Source of the DNA: Streptomyces minutiscleroticus
GTDB lineage: Bacteria > Actinomycetota > Actinomycetes > Streptomycetales > Streptomycetaceae
Direction: 5' to 3'
Assembly: GCF_014650875.1 (NCBI RefSeq)
Contig: NZ_BMVU01000025.1
Coordinates: 60,401 to 124,400, forward strand
DNA length: 64,000 bases
Shown: positions 8,333-18,097 of the stretch, piece after piece
How positions within the stretch are numbered: position 1 is the first letter of the stretch
Layout of the letters: every line of letters starts with the position of its first letter
Made by a program: the position numbers and the translations under genes
Notes under the pieces: model-generated
Database searches by the model: none
What the model was told of the DNA's origin: nothing
Seen by the model: only the letters and a program-made list of their open reading frames with translations

Positions 8333-8963
8333 GGGACTCCTCTTCGACAACGACGGCGTCCTGGTCGACTCCGACCAGGGCGTCCGCACGGCCTGGGGCC
8401 GCTGGGCCCGCGCCCGCGGCCTCCCGGAGGACGAGGTCACGGCCATGGTGCACGGCCGGCGCTCCGCCGACACCGTGGCGCTGCTCGTCGCGGACCCCGC
8501 CGAACAGCCCGCCGCGCTCGCCGAGATCGACCGCCTGGAGGTGGAGGCCGCCGCCGGCACGGTGGCGCTGCCCGGCGCCTCCTCCCTGCTGAAGGCGCTG
8601 CCGGAGGACGTCTGGGCCGTCGTCACGTCCGGGGTCGGGCCCCTGGCCCGGGCGCGTCTGGACGCCGCGGGGCTGCCGCTGCCGGCCGTCCTGGTCACCG
8701 CCGGCGACGTCGCCCGGGGCAAACCGGCCCCCGACGGCTATCTCGCGGCGGCCGCGCGGCTCGGCGTCGAGCCGGCCCGCGCCGTCGTCCTGGAGGACAG
8801 CGCCGCCGGAGCCGAGGCGGGGGCGGCGGCGGGCGCGTACGTGGTCGGCGTCGGCGAGCGGGGGCTGGCCACGGACGCCGACGTCGTCGTGCGCGACCTG
8901 CGCGGCCTGGTCTGGCGGGACGGCGGTCTCGACCTGAGCGGGGCGGAGCTGCTGCGTTCCTGA
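8316..8963 (+). CDS. HAD-superfamily hydrolase (sugar-phosphatase type)
   Basis: A 215-aa HAD-like phosphatase with all motifs: FDNDGVLVDS (nucleophile and general acid Asp pair), VVTSG (motif II Thr/Ser), GKPAPDGY (motif III Lys) and EDSAAG (motif IV). An alpha-helical cap between motifs I and II matches the beta-phosphoglucomutase/sugar-phosphatase subfamily. Cytoplasmic; substrate probably a small phosphorylated sugar. Starts at GTG inside the 3' end of the hydroxyacid dehydrogenase, so the two are probably translationally coupled and may act on related metabolites. A strong hairpin follows. Confidence 0.9.
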   Translation: MRIPCEGLLFDNDGVLVDSDQGVRTAWGRWARARGLPEDEVTAMVHGRRSADTVALLVADPAEQPAALAEIDRLEVEAAAGTVALPGASSLLKALPEDVWAVVTSGVGPLARARLDAAGLPLPAVLVTAGDVARGKPAPDGYLAAAARLGVEPARAVVLEDSAAGAEAGAAAGAYVVGVGERGLATDADVVVRDLRGLVWRDGGLDLSGAELLRS

Positions 8964-9053
8964 GCTGCTGCGTTTGTGGACTTCCGGCCGGCCGTCTCCG
9001 GTGTGCCGCTGCCCGTACGGCGGCGCCCGGGACCGGAGCGTGCCGCCGGAACG

Positions 9054-9095
9054 CGACGGAGCCCTGTCCGGGTGCGTGCCGGACGGGGCTCCGTC
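9054..9095. terminator. Strong hairpin terminator after the HAD gene
   Basis: An 18-bp stem (arms 9054-9071 and 9078-9095, one G-U pair) with a 6-nt loop, 90 bp after the HAD stop and between two convergent genes. It could serve both strands. No U-run. Confidence 0.75.
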
Positions 9096-9121
9096 GTCGC
9101 AAGGTCCCCCCTCGGGCCTTA

Positions 9122-9155
9122 CTTGAAAGTTGAATCTACCACTTTGGCTTTCAAG
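9122..9155. promoter_or_regulatory. AT-rich palindrome CTTGAAAG-N18-CTTTCAAG
   Basis: Perfect 8-bp inverted repeats at 9122-9129 and 9148-9155 flank an AT-rich core in otherwise very GC-rich DNA. TTGAAAG-type palindromes resemble MarR-family operators. It lies between the 3' ends of convergent genes, where an operator is not expected, so it may be a relic of a lost gene's promoter or serve an unannotated transcript. Confidence 0.35.
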
Positions 9156-9245
9156 CCGTCACCGGCCGCGTCCCCCACGGATGTCGCGGTCGCCGCTTTC
9201 GGCGCGCCCTCCACGCCCTCCGCGTCCATCCGCCTCCGCCACGTC

Positions 9246-10505
9246 TCAGCCGCCGAGCACGAGCAGGGAGCCCCACAGCGCCACCACCGCCGGCACCAGC
9301 GCGGCGGGCACGGTGAGCAGGCCGAGCCGGGTGAACTCCCCGAGCTCCACCTCGTGGTCGTGCTGGTGCACGATGCGCCGCCACAGCAGCGTGGCCAGGG
9401 ACCCGGCGTACGTCAGGTTGGGGCCGATGTTCACGCCGAGCAGCACGGCGAGCACCATGCCGGGGCCGGCCGGGGCGGCCAGGGGCAGCAGCACCAGAAC
9501 GGCAGGCAGGTTGTTGATCAGGTTCGCCAGGAGGGCGGCGAGCGCGGCGGCCGCGAGCAGCGCGGGCAGGCTCTGCGCGCCCGGCACCAGTCGGCCGAGC
9601 GCGTCCGCGAGCCCGTTGTCGACCACGGCGCGCACCACGACGCCCAGCGCCAGGACGAAGGCCAGGAAGGGCAGCGAGGCGGCGCGGACGACCGCGAGCG
9701 CGGTGGTCCGCCGCCGGGCCAGCGCGCGGACGGCCAGGACGAGGGCCCCGGCCGCGGCCACCCAGGCGGGTTCGACGCCGACCGCGGAGGCGACGGCGAA
9801 GCCCGCGAGTGTGCACGCGACCGTGACCAGGGCGAACACCGGGCGTTCGACCGGCTCGTCGGCGTCCGCCGCACCGGCGGCCCCCGCGTCCAGCTCGGCG
9901 GCGAAGTAGCGGCGGAGGACGAGGTACTCGGCGGCGATCGCGACGAGCCAGGGGAGCGCCATCAGCGCGGCGAAGCGCAGGAAGCTCAGACCGCTCGCCG
10001 CGAACGCGAGCAGGTTGGTGAGGTTGGAGACGGGCAGCAGCAGCGACGCCGTGTTCGACAGGTGGGCGCAGGCGTAGACGTGCGGCTTGGGGCCGGCGCC
10101 CAGCCGGGCCACCGTCGCGAACACCACCGGCGTGAGCAGCACGACCGTGGCGTCCAGGCTGAGCACCGCCGTGACGCCCGAGGCCAGCAGGAAGGTGGCG
10201 ACCAGGAGCCGCCGGGGCCGTCCCCTCGACGTACGGGCCAGCCAGGCGCCGCCCGCCCGGAACAGCCCCTCGTCGTCGCAGAGCTTGGCGAGCACGAGGA
10301 CCGCGGCCAGGAACCCGACGACGGGTCCCAGCACTCCGGCCTCGTCCCGGGCGTGGGCCGGGGAGATCACGCCGGTGGCCACGGCGAGCGCGGCGGCGGG
10401 GACCGCGACCACCGCCTCCGGCAGCCCGAAGGGGCGTACCACCGCGCCGACGAGGACCACGGCGAGCAGGACGACGGAGAAGACCTCCGCGAGCGGGCTG
10501 TTCAG
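9246..10505 (-). CDS. SLC13/ArsB-type membrane permease
   Basis: A 419-aa integral membrane protein with about ten hydrophobic helices, of the ArsB/NhaD (ion transporter) superfamily. Recognisable are FLLASGVTAVLSLDATVVLLTPV, the loop SNTASLLLPVSNLTNL, and LLANLINNLPAVL with GVNIGPNLTYAG; such Asn/Asp-containing hairpin loops are the ion-binding elements of this superfamily. It could export arsenite or carry a dicarboxylate; no arsR, arsC or arsenic gene is adjacent, so arsenic resistance is not supported. The probable start is a rare CTG (10503-10505): the GGAGGA site lies 7 nt upstream and family members start at this residue. Starting at the next GTG (10460) would lose 15 residues and the ribosome site. 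Confidence 0.85.
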   Translation of the reverse strand: MNSPLAEVFSVVLLAVVLVGAVVRPFGLPEAVVAVPAAALAVATGVISPAHARDEAGVLGPVVGFLAAVLVLAKLCDDEGLFRAGGAWLARTSRGRPRRLLVATFLLASGVTAVLSLDATVVLLTPVVFATVARLGAGPKPHVYACAHLSNTASLLLPVSNLTNLLAFAASGLSFLRFAALMALPWLVAIAAEYLVLRRYFAAELDAGAAGAADADEPVERPVFALVTVACTLAGFAVASAVGVEPAWVAAAGALVLAVRALARRRTTALAVVRAASLPFLAFVLALGVVVRAVVDNGLADALGRLVPGAQSLPALLAAAALAALLANLINNLPAVLVLLPLAAPAGPGMVLAVLLGVNIGPNLTYAGSLATLLWRRIVHQHDHEVELGEFTRLGLLTVPAALVPAVVALWGSLLVLGG

Positions 10506-11040
10506 GGCGCAGTCCTCCGAAAGACGATCACTGGTGCGCGCTCATCCAACCAGCCGCCGCGCGGGGAGGGCGCGGCACCCTCCTGCCCGCGCAACCCCTT
10601 GTCAAGGCGGGGGAGGGGCGTGATGTCCGTCGCCCGGCCGGAGCGAGTCGAGCGCCGGCCCGGAAGGGGCCGTGCCCGTCCTGGAAGCGGCCGTGCGTCC
10701 TGAAGGGGAGGACCGTGCGCCGTCCAGGGGCGCGGGGGACCGTGCGTCCGTTCCGGGGTGGGGAGGACCGCGCGTCCGCTCCCGGTCAGAGGGGAGCGTT
10801 CGTCCGTCCCGGGGTAGGGAGGAGCGTGCGTCCGTCCCGGGGCGGAGAGGAGGGCCGTGCGGTCCGTCGCCGGGACGGGAGGGCCGTTACGGCGGCGCCT
10901 GGGCACCGCGGCCGGCGAGGGGCACGAACGCGGGACCGGGCAGCCGGTCCGTACCCACGCCCGCGTTCGTGCCCGGGCCCGCGCCCGGCGCCGGGACCGT
11001 CCCCGGTGCCCGCGCCGGAACCCGTCGCGTCGTCATGCCG
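10506..11040. repeat. Degenerate direct repeats of about 28 bp in an intergenic stretch
   Basis: Between about 10667 and 10890 the DNA is a run of imperfect units built on GTGCGTCCGT-CCGGGG-(G/A)GGAGGACC, roughly 25-32 bp each, seven or more copies. Many junctions contain GGAC-CGTGC-GTCC, a small hairpin. No convincing reading frame covers the array. The remainder of 10506-11040 holds no feature I can name. Confidence 0.55.
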
Positions 11041-11427
11041 TCAGGCCGCGCCGTCGAGGCTCTCCAGCCGCAGCCCGACCTCCACCTCCTGGTCGCCGGA
11101 GACGTGGCCCGTCTCCTGGACGCCGAACACCTTCTCCAGGGCCTCCCGCGCCGCCTTCACGGCGGGGCAGGTGCCCTGCAGCTCGACGGTGACCGGGCCC
11201 GACAGCCGTACGGGGGAGTCCGGGGCGGACGAGCCGGAGGACTGCGTGTCGAACACGCCCGTCCAGGCCGTGGACTTCTCGGAGCGGTCCGTCCGCGAAC
11301 CGCCCCCGTCCCCGGAGCCCGCGGCGAAGAATCCGTGCAGGGCCCCTAGGACGCGCTCGGCGTCGTCCCCGGAGCAGTCGCTGAGTACCACCTGGACCTG
11401 CGACGTGAGCGAGTGCTGCGTGTCCAC
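11041..11427 (-). CDS. Conserved small protein of unknown function
   Basis: A 128-aa hydrophilic protein without signal peptide or membrane segment. N-terminal (SQVQVVLSDCSGDDAERVLGALHGFF) and C-terminal (GPVTVELQGTCPAVKAAREALEKVFGV) halves both read as alternating beta-alpha segments, separated by a Gly/Ser/Asp linker, so it may be a small two-part alpha/beta fold. The GTG start (11425-11427) is supported by AGAGGAA about 8 nt upstream. It lies alone between the permease and the phosphatase. No function can be assigned. Confidence 0.65.
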   Translation of the reverse strand: MDTQHSLTSQVQVVLSDCSGDDAERVLGALHGFFAAGSGDGGGSRTDRSEKSTAWTGVFDTQSSGSSAPDSPVRLSGPVTVELQGTCPAVKAAREALEKVFGVQETGHVSGDQEVEVGLRLESLDGAA

Positions 11428-11670
11428 GACGATTCCTCTCCCTCGTGTCCCTCGTGCCGTCCGGACGCGCCGGACGCGGATGTCCTCTGTGTCGCCGCAG
11501 CGAGTACCCGCGATACGGGAGGGAAACGGCCCGGGAGCCGTACGGACGATGTGACGTGCGCGTTCGGCCGTACGGCGACGCGCCCCCTGACCGGTCGGGC
11601 CGCACGGCGGCGCACCGGTCCGGGGCCGCGCGGCGGTGCGGCAGGACCGCCGAGGAGCGGGACGGCGGTG

Positions 11671-14115
11671 CTACGCGCCGTCGTCGGCCGGGCCGTCGCC
11701 GAACACGCCGCCCACCGGCATCTCCGCCCAGATCGTCTTGCCCTCCGGCGTGTGCCGGCTGCCCCAGCGGCGGGTGAGCTGGGCGACCAGCAGCAGACCG
11801 CGGCCCCCCTCGTCGTACGTCCGGGCGCGGCGCAGGTGCGGGGCGGTGTGGCTGCTGTCCGACACCTCGCAGATCAGCACGGCGTCGTCGTGGATGAGGC
11901 GCAGCCGGATGGGGCGTTCGCCGTACCGGATGGCGTTGGTGACGAGCTCGCTCACCACGAGCTCGGTGGTGAACGCCTCCTCCGCGAGGCCCCAGCGCTC
12001 CAGCCGGTCCACGACCTGCTTGCGGATCGGCGCGACCAGCGCCGGGTCGGCGGGGATGTCCCAGGTCGCCACGGCCGAGGCGGGCAGTCCGTGGGTGCGG
12101 GCGAGCAGCAGCGCCACGTCGTCGGCGGCGCCGCCCGGCGGCAGCACCGAGTGGAGGATCTCCCGGCAGGCGTCCTCCAGCGAGTCGGTGCGGCGGGCGA
12201 GGGCCTCGCACAGCAGCCGGTGCCCGGTGTCGGCGTCCCCGTCGCCCGGGCTCTCCAGCAGGCCGTCGGTGTAGAAGGCGAGCACGCTGTCCTCGCGCAG
12301 CTCGATCTCCACGGACTCGAAGGGCAGCCCGCTCAGCCCCAGGGCGGGACCCGCCGGCAGGTCGAGAAGGCGCGGCGCGGCGCCGGGCGCGACCAGCACC
12401 GGGGCGGGGTGCCCGGCCCGCGCCATGGTGCAGCGCCGCGAGACCGGGTCGTACACGGCGTACAGGCAGCTCGCGCCGACCTCGCCGGCCGTCACGCCGC
12501 TGCCCGCGTCCGCGGAGAGCCGGACGACCAGGTCGTCGAGGTGCGTGAGGAGCTCGTCGGGGGCGAGGTCGATGTCGGCGAGGGTGCGCACCGCCGTGCG
12601 CAGCCGGCCCATCGTGGCCGACGCCTGGACGCCGTGGCCGACCACGTCGCCGACGACGAGGGCGACCCGCAGACCCGACAGCGGGATCACGTCGAACCAG
12701 TCGCCGCCCACCCCGGCGCGCGCGGCGGGCAGATAGCGCGAGGCCGCCTCCAGCGCCGCCGTGCGGGGCAGTCGGCGCGGCAGCAGGCTGCGCTGCAGGG
12801 CGAGGGCCGTGTCGCGCTCCCGCGAGTAGCGCCGGGCGTTGTCGACGCAGACGGCGGCGCGCGCCGCCACCTCCTCGGCCAGCAGGACGTCCTCGCCCGA
12901 GAAGGGGCCGCGCTGCCCGGACCGGGTCAGCACGGCGACGCCGAGCGTCGCGCCGCGGGCCCGCAGCGGCACCGACATCACGGACCGCAGGTCGTACTTG
13001 GTGACGTACTCGGCGCGCGCCGGGTCGTCGGCCGGCCAGTGGGTGCGCCGCCCCGTCAGGTCGTCGATCACGACCGTACGGCCGGTGAGCAGGGAGTCGG
13101 CCTGGGGCGAGGACTCCGGGTAGACGTCGGCCCGGCCCGGCTCGACCACCGCCTCCGGGGCGCCGGGGTGCATCGAGCGGTGGGCGACGCGGCGCAGGGC
13201 GACCGGGGCGGACAGATGCTCCGTGTCCGGGTCGCCGCCCCCTTCGAGCGGGTCGAGCAGGTCGACGCTGACGAAGTCGGCGAGCGCGGGCACCAGCACG
13301 TCGGCCAGCTCCTGGGCGGTGCAGGTGACGTCGAGGGTGCTGCCGATGCGCACGCTCGCCTCGTTCACCAGCCTCAGCCGCTCCTCGGCGCGGAACTGGT
13401 CCGAGACGTCGTGCACGGCCACGCACACGCCCCGCACCTTGTCCTCGCCGTCGGTGAGCGGGGCGAGCCGCACCAGCCAGGTCCCCGCGTGCTCCGCGCG
13501 GTCCGGGCGCGGCCGTGTCCGCACGTCCTCGTGCTGCCCGCGGGCCAGCACCCGCGCCATCCGCTGCTCCAGGTCGGCGTAGCGGGGATCGCCGACCACC
13601 TCCGGGAGCCGCAGTCCGCGGATCCGGGCCGCGGGGAGCCCGACCGTGTCGGCCATCACGCCGTTGACCCGGTGCAGCCGCAGCCGCTCGTCGAAGATGG
13701 CCAGGGCGCAGGGCGACTGGTCGATCAGGGCCGTGGCCAGCGGGTCGTCGGCGGGCCGCGGCCGGTCGGCCTCCAGCGGCGAGACCACGAGCCAGTCGCT
13801 GCGGTCGCCGAGCTCGGGCCGCAGACGGTGGGCCAGGACCCACACGGTCGTCGTGCGGCCGTCACGGTGACGCAGCGTGAGGGTGCCGCTGCGCCGGTTG
13901 CCCGTGTCGTCGGGCGGCGGGTCCTCCGCGCCGTCGACGAGCAGCCGCGCGGCGGGGCGTCCCACGACCTCCGCCGGGGCATGGCCGAGCAGACGCCGGG
14001 CGCCCTCGTTCCACGCGACGAGGGTGCCGTCGGCGTCGACGACGGCACGGGCCGTGGCGGCCTCGTCGAACGGGACGTCCGAGGCGGGGCCGTATGTGTC
14101 CTTGGGGCTACTCAA
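11671..14115 (-). CDS. SpoIIE-type PP2C phosphatase with PAS, GAF and anti-sigma-type kinase domains
   Basis: An 814-aa multidomain signalling protein. Order: PAS about 15-115, second PAS about 125-245 (ends in the DQFRAEERLRLVNEAS helix), GAF about 255-420, SpoIIE-type PP2C about 435-655 (GGDWFDVI, VGDVVGHG, DDVALLL metal-binding Asp residues), and a C-terminal HATPase about 680-800 (ELVVSELVTNAIRYG N-box, GGRGLLLV G-box). Such proteins combine an RsbU-type phosphatase for an anti-anti-sigma factor with an RsbW-type kinase, in stress or developmental partner switching. Cytoplasmic. The start is a TTG (14113-14115) with GGAG upstream. Two further proteins of the class lie at 32831-37730. Confidence 0.9.
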   Translation of the reverse strand: MSSPKDTYGPASDVPFDEAATARAVVDADGTLVAWNEGARRLLGHAPAEVVGRPAARLLVDGAEDPPPDDTGNRRSGTLTLRHRDGRTTTVWVLAHRLRPELGDRSDWLVVSPLEADRPRPADDPLATALIDQSPCALAIFDERLRLHRVNGVMADTVGLPAARIRGLRLPEVVGDPRYADLEQRMARVLARGQHEDVRTRPRPDRAEHAGTWLVRLAPLTDGEDKVRGVCVAVHDVSDQFRAEERLRLVNEASVRIGSTLDVTCTAQELADVLVPALADFVSVDLLDPLEGGGDPDTEHLSAPVALRRVAHRSMHPGAPEAVVEPGRADVYPESSPQADSLLTGRTVVIDDLTGRRTHWPADDPARAEYVTKYDLRSVMSVPLRARGATLGVAVLTRSGQRGPFSGEDVLLAEEVAARAAVCVDNARRYSRERDTALALQRSLLPRRLPRTAALEAASRYLPAARAGVGGDWFDVIPLSGLRVALVVGDVVGHGVQASATMGRLRTAVRTLADIDLAPDELLTHLDDLVVRLSADAGSGVTAGEVGASCLYAVYDPVSRRCTMARAGHPAPVLVAPGAAPRLLDLPAGPALGLSGLPFESVEIELREDSVLAFYTDGLLESPGDGDADTGHRLLCEALARRTDSLEDACREILHSVLPPGGAADDVALLLARTHGLPASAVATWDIPADPALVAPIRKQVVDRLERWGLAEEAFTTELVVSELVTNAIRYGERPIRLRLIHDDAVLICEVSDSSHTAPHLRRARTYDEGGRGLLLVAQLTRRWGSRHTPEGKTIWAEMPVGGVFGDGPADDGA

Positions 14116-14523
14116 GTCGCCGCCACTCCATTGCGCACACTCTCAGTGAACAGGCGCGTCACTTGTGTTCCAAGCCTAGTGGGTGCGCGCGCTCCGCACA
14201 CAGGGTGCCTGCCCGGGCACGGGCCGCACACCCCCCTGCGGTCCGGTCCGCCCGGAGCGCGGACGCGGCGCGCGGGCCCGGCGCGGCGGGCCCCGTACGG
14301 GTGGGAACACCGCCGCGGGACGGCCGCGGCGCCGCTCCGGGACCCGCGGGGAGTTTTCGGCCGATGTGACACGACGGACGGAAGGGCACGACACGAGTCT
14401 TGACGGGCCGGAGTGCCGCACCGTCAGACCTTGTGCGATCCCGGGCGGTTCCGAGCACGTGTGTCCTCCTGCCCCCGCGTGTGCCCCGGGCACGACCGCG
14501 TGCCGTCGACGAGGGGGAGACCC
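14116..14523. other. Intergenic between divergent phosphatase and beta-galactosidase genes
   Basis: About 400 bp. Near the phosphatase start there is GAACA-N13-TGTTC (about 14145-14170), a possible operator. The rest is GC-rich; no gene, RNA or firm promoter was recognised. Confidence 0.4.
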
Positions 14524-17500
14524 GTGACGGTCACTCGCAGATCGGTACTGATCGCAGGCACCGCGACCCCGGTGGTGCCGGCGGCGGCCCCGGACGCCGG
14601 CGTCGCGCCCGGCACGGCCCGCCCCGCCGCGGGCCGTACGACCGTCCCGCTCCGCGACGGCTGGCGGTTCGAACTCGTCGACCCGGACGGCGGGGCGGAC
14701 CCGGACGGCACGGACGTGGCGCCCGCCGCGCCCGGCCACGACGACTCGGGGTGGCGGCGGGTCGCCGTCCCGCACGACTGGAGCATCGGGCTCTCGCCGA
14801 CCACCGACCACGGCACCACCAGCGGCACCGGCTTCCTCCCCGGCTTCCTCCCCGGCGGCCTGGGCTGGTACCGCCTGGCCTGCACCCTGCCGCCGTCCCT
14901 CCGCGGCAAGCGCGTCCCGGTGGAGTTCGACGGCGTCTACATGGACGCGTACGTGTACTGCAACGGCGAGCTCGTCGGCCGGCACCCCTACGGGTACACC
15001 GGCTTCGCCCTCGACCTCACCGGCCAGGTGCACACCGACGGGAGGACCGGGAACGTCCTCGCGGTGCGGGTGCGCAACCGGCTGCCCAGCAGCCGCTGGT
15101 ACTCCGGCAGCGGCATCCACCGCGAGGCCCGCCTCGTCGTCACCGAGCCCGTGCACGTCCGGCGCTGGGGCACGCGGGTGACGACCCCGCAGGTCTCGCG
15201 CGAGCGCGCCTCCGTCCGGGTCCTGACGACCGTCGTCAACGCCTCGGGCGCCGCGGCCGACGCCGAGGTCTCCTCCCGGATCGTCGCGCCCGGCGGCCGC
15301 ACGGTGGCCCGCGCGGACTCCTCGCTCGCCGTCGCGGACACCGCCACCGCCACCCACGACCTGACCGTGGCCGCGCCGCGCCTGTGGTCCTTCGACGCGC
15401 CGCACCTGTACACCCTCGTGACCGAGGTGCGCGTCGGCGGCGAGGTCACCGACACCGTCCGCACCCCCTTCGGCATCCGCACCTTCGCGCTCGACCCGGA
15501 CGAGGGCTTCTCGCTCAACGGCGAACACACCAAGCTCAAGGGCGTCGACCTGCACCACGACCTCGGCGCCCTCGGGGCCGCCACCAGCTACGACGCCGTG
15601 CGACGGCAGCTGACCCTGAGGAAGTCCATGGGTGTCAACGCGCTGCGCACCGCCCACAACCCGCCCTCGCCCGAGACGCTGCGGGCCTGCGAGGAGCTGG
15701 GCGTCGTGATGGTCGTGGAGGCCTTCGACTGCTGGCGGACCGGCAAGAACCCCTACGACTACGGGCGCTTCTTCGACGAGTGGGCCGACCGCGACGCCGC
15801 CGAGACGGTGCTCGCCGCCCGCAACTCGCCCGCCGTGATCATGTGGTCCATCGGCAACGAGATACCCGACTCCACGAGCACCGCCGGACTCGCCATGGCC
15901 CAGCGGGTCATCGACGCGGTCAGGGCACAGGACGACACCCGGCCCCTGGTCATCGGCTCCGACAAGTACAGGAGCCTGCCGGCCGTCGGGTCGGCCGCCG
16001 ACCTGATGCCCGCGAAGCTGGACGGGCTCGGCCTCAACCACAACACCGCGAAGTCGGTCGACGCCCGCTACCCGCACCTGTTCCTCTTCGAGTCGGAGTC
16101 CTCCTCGGAGACCTCCAGCCGCTCGACGTACCAGGAGCCGGAGCACCTCAACACCGGTGAGAACCACACGCCGGGCCGCCGCGCGACCTCCTCCTACGAC
16201 AACAACCTCGCCTCCTGGACGATGAGCGGCGAGTACGGCCTGAAGAGGGACCGCGACCGCAAGTGGTTCGCGGGCGAGTTCCTGTGGTCGGGCATCGACT
16301 ACGTCGGCGAGCCCACGCCGTACGACGTCTTCCCGGTGAAGACCTCGTTCTTCGGGGCCGTGGACACGGCCGGGTTCCCCAAGGACACGTACTACCTCTT
16401 CAAGAGCCAGTGGACCACCGAGCCCATGGTCCACCTGGTGCCGATGGGCTGGAACCACGAGGACGGCGACACCGTCGAGGTCTGGGCGTACTCCAACGTC
16501 GACACCGTGGAGCTGTACCTCGACGGCACGTCGCTGGGCGTGCGGAGGTTCGACACCAAGAGGACCACCGACGGGCGCACCTACCTGGAGACCACCGAGG
16601 CGAGCGGCGACGACAAGACCTTCACCGACGGCCCCTGCCCCGGCAGCTGCACCAGCCCGAACGGCAGCGCGGGCAAACTGCACCTGACCTGGAAGGTGCC
16701 CTACGCGCCCGGCGAGCTGAAGGCCGTGGCCCGGCGCGGCGGCCGCACCGTCGCCACCGACGTGCTGCGCACCGCGGGCGAGCCGCACGCCGTGCGCCTC
16801 ACCGCCGACCGCGAGTCCCTCGCCGCGGACGGGCGGTCGGTGTGCTTCGTGACCGCCGAGGTCGTCGACGCGCGCGGCACGGTCGTCCCCGGCGCCGAGC
16901 ACCTGATCGCCTTCGACGTGGGCGGCGGCTCCCTGGCCGGCGTCGACAACGGCCGCCAGGCGAGCGCCGAGCGCTACCAGGCGAGCGCACGGACCGCCTT
17001 CCACGGCAGGGCCCTCGCCGTCGTGCGCTCGGGAACCAGGGCCGGACGCCTGACGGTGACCGCCCGCTCCGAGGGGCTGCGCACCGGCCGGGTCACCCTG
17101 CGCACCACCGAGGCGCGGGAGGACGAGAGGACGCTGACGCCCGCGCCGCGCTTCGGGCCCGGCCCCGGGCCCGTCCCGCAGTCTCCGGGACACCCGCGCG
17201 CGGACGCGAGCTACTCCGGGCGGCCGGACACCGTGCCCGCGGCGATGCTCGACGGCGACCCGGCCACGGGCTGGTCCAACGCCTTCCACAAGGCCGCCAC
17301 CGCCCTGCTGCCCGCGTTCGACGGGGCCCGCCCCGAGGGCTGGGTGTCGGTGGACTGGGGGGCGCACGCGCACCGTCGACCGGGTCGAGGTGTCCTTCAC
17401 CGCCGACGCCGGCCACGGCCTGCCCGCCGCCGTCGGGGCCGAGGTCTGGGACGGCCGCCGCCGGCGCCCCGTACGGCACCAGTCCGTGGACTGGGCCACC

Positions 17501-17635
17501 GCCTCCGACGCCCCGACGGTGATCGCCTTCGACCCGGTGCGCGGGCGCCGGCTGCGGCTGACCCTGACGAGCCGCCGCCCGGGCGAGGCCGGCGGCGCCC
17601 TGCGGATCAGCCGCCTGGAGGTGCCGGCGCGCTGA
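14524..17635 (+). CDS. Tat-exported GH2 beta-galactosidase, frameshifted near the 3' end
   Basis: Secreted glycoside hydrolase family 2 enzyme, about 1,035 aa if the frame is repaired. GTG start with GGGGGAG upstream; TRRSVLI is a twin-arginine signal. Sugar-binding, immunoglobulin-like and TIM-barrel domains follow: SIGNEIPD carries the acid/base Glu and FLFESESSSE the nucleophile region, both typical of Streptomyces enzymes with a DUF4982-type C-terminal part. At 17357-17362 a run of six G interrupts the frame: upstream it reads VSVDWG, and only after a one-base shift does it continue as TVDRVEVSFTADAGHG to the stop at 17635. Unrepaired, translation runs on to 17823 with about 150 Arg/Pro-rich nonsense residues. 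Either a sequencing error or a recent mutation; the catalytic part is intact. Confidence 0.85.
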
Positions 17636-18097
17636 CGCGCGGTGCCGCCCGGTCCCCGGGAGGCGGGGGCCGGGTGAGCCGGGTACGTCGCACGGGCCGG
17701 GCGGGCCGTACAAAGCGCCGCGTACGCTCCGTACGGCCCGCCCGGCGCGTCCACCGGGGCGGCCCCGGGCGACATACCCGGCACTCCGCCCGGCGCCCGC
17801 TTTCGCTGACTTCCTGTCAATGACTTCCGCGATGTGCGAATGACCCAACCGCCTTGTTGGTGGTCGGAGTTCTGTGCGAGGGTGAACTCCCTCGCGCACG
17901 GGCGATCGCCGGGCCCCCTTCGCTGTTCGGTACCGCGGTGCCTCGCCGGCCCAGAAGGCTCTCGGCACCCGCTCCCTCCGCAGCCGGAATCCCGCCGCAC
18001 TCCCGCGCACGCCTCGAGGGGAACGCACCCGCGGGACGCGTCCCCTCGGCGACACGAACTCTGCGTGCTGCCTGCCGCACGGGAAGGAAACCGCTCG
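17636..18097. other. Intergenic with inverted repeats before the lectin-domain gene
   Basis: About 460 bp. The middle is unusually AT-rich for this DNA (about 17805-17880) and holds CCAAC-N6-GTTGG (17845-17860), then a bulged hairpin around 17874-17899 (GTGCGAGGG / CCCTCGCGCAC). This is probably the promoter and leader of the gene at 18098. The first 150 bp may be the end of the out-of-frame beta-galactosidase translation and are not a gene. Confidence 0.45.

Noticed and set aside
9246..10505. Arsenic resistance gene arsB
   Set aside because: The superfamily fits, but no arsR, arsC or arsA neighbour exists and other substrates are equally likely.
11033..13843. Long open frame of over 900 codons in a second frame across the phosphatase gene
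   Set aside because: It lies in another frame of the PP2C protein gene, is Arg/Pro-rich and has no ribosome site; such shadows are routine in high-GC DNA.
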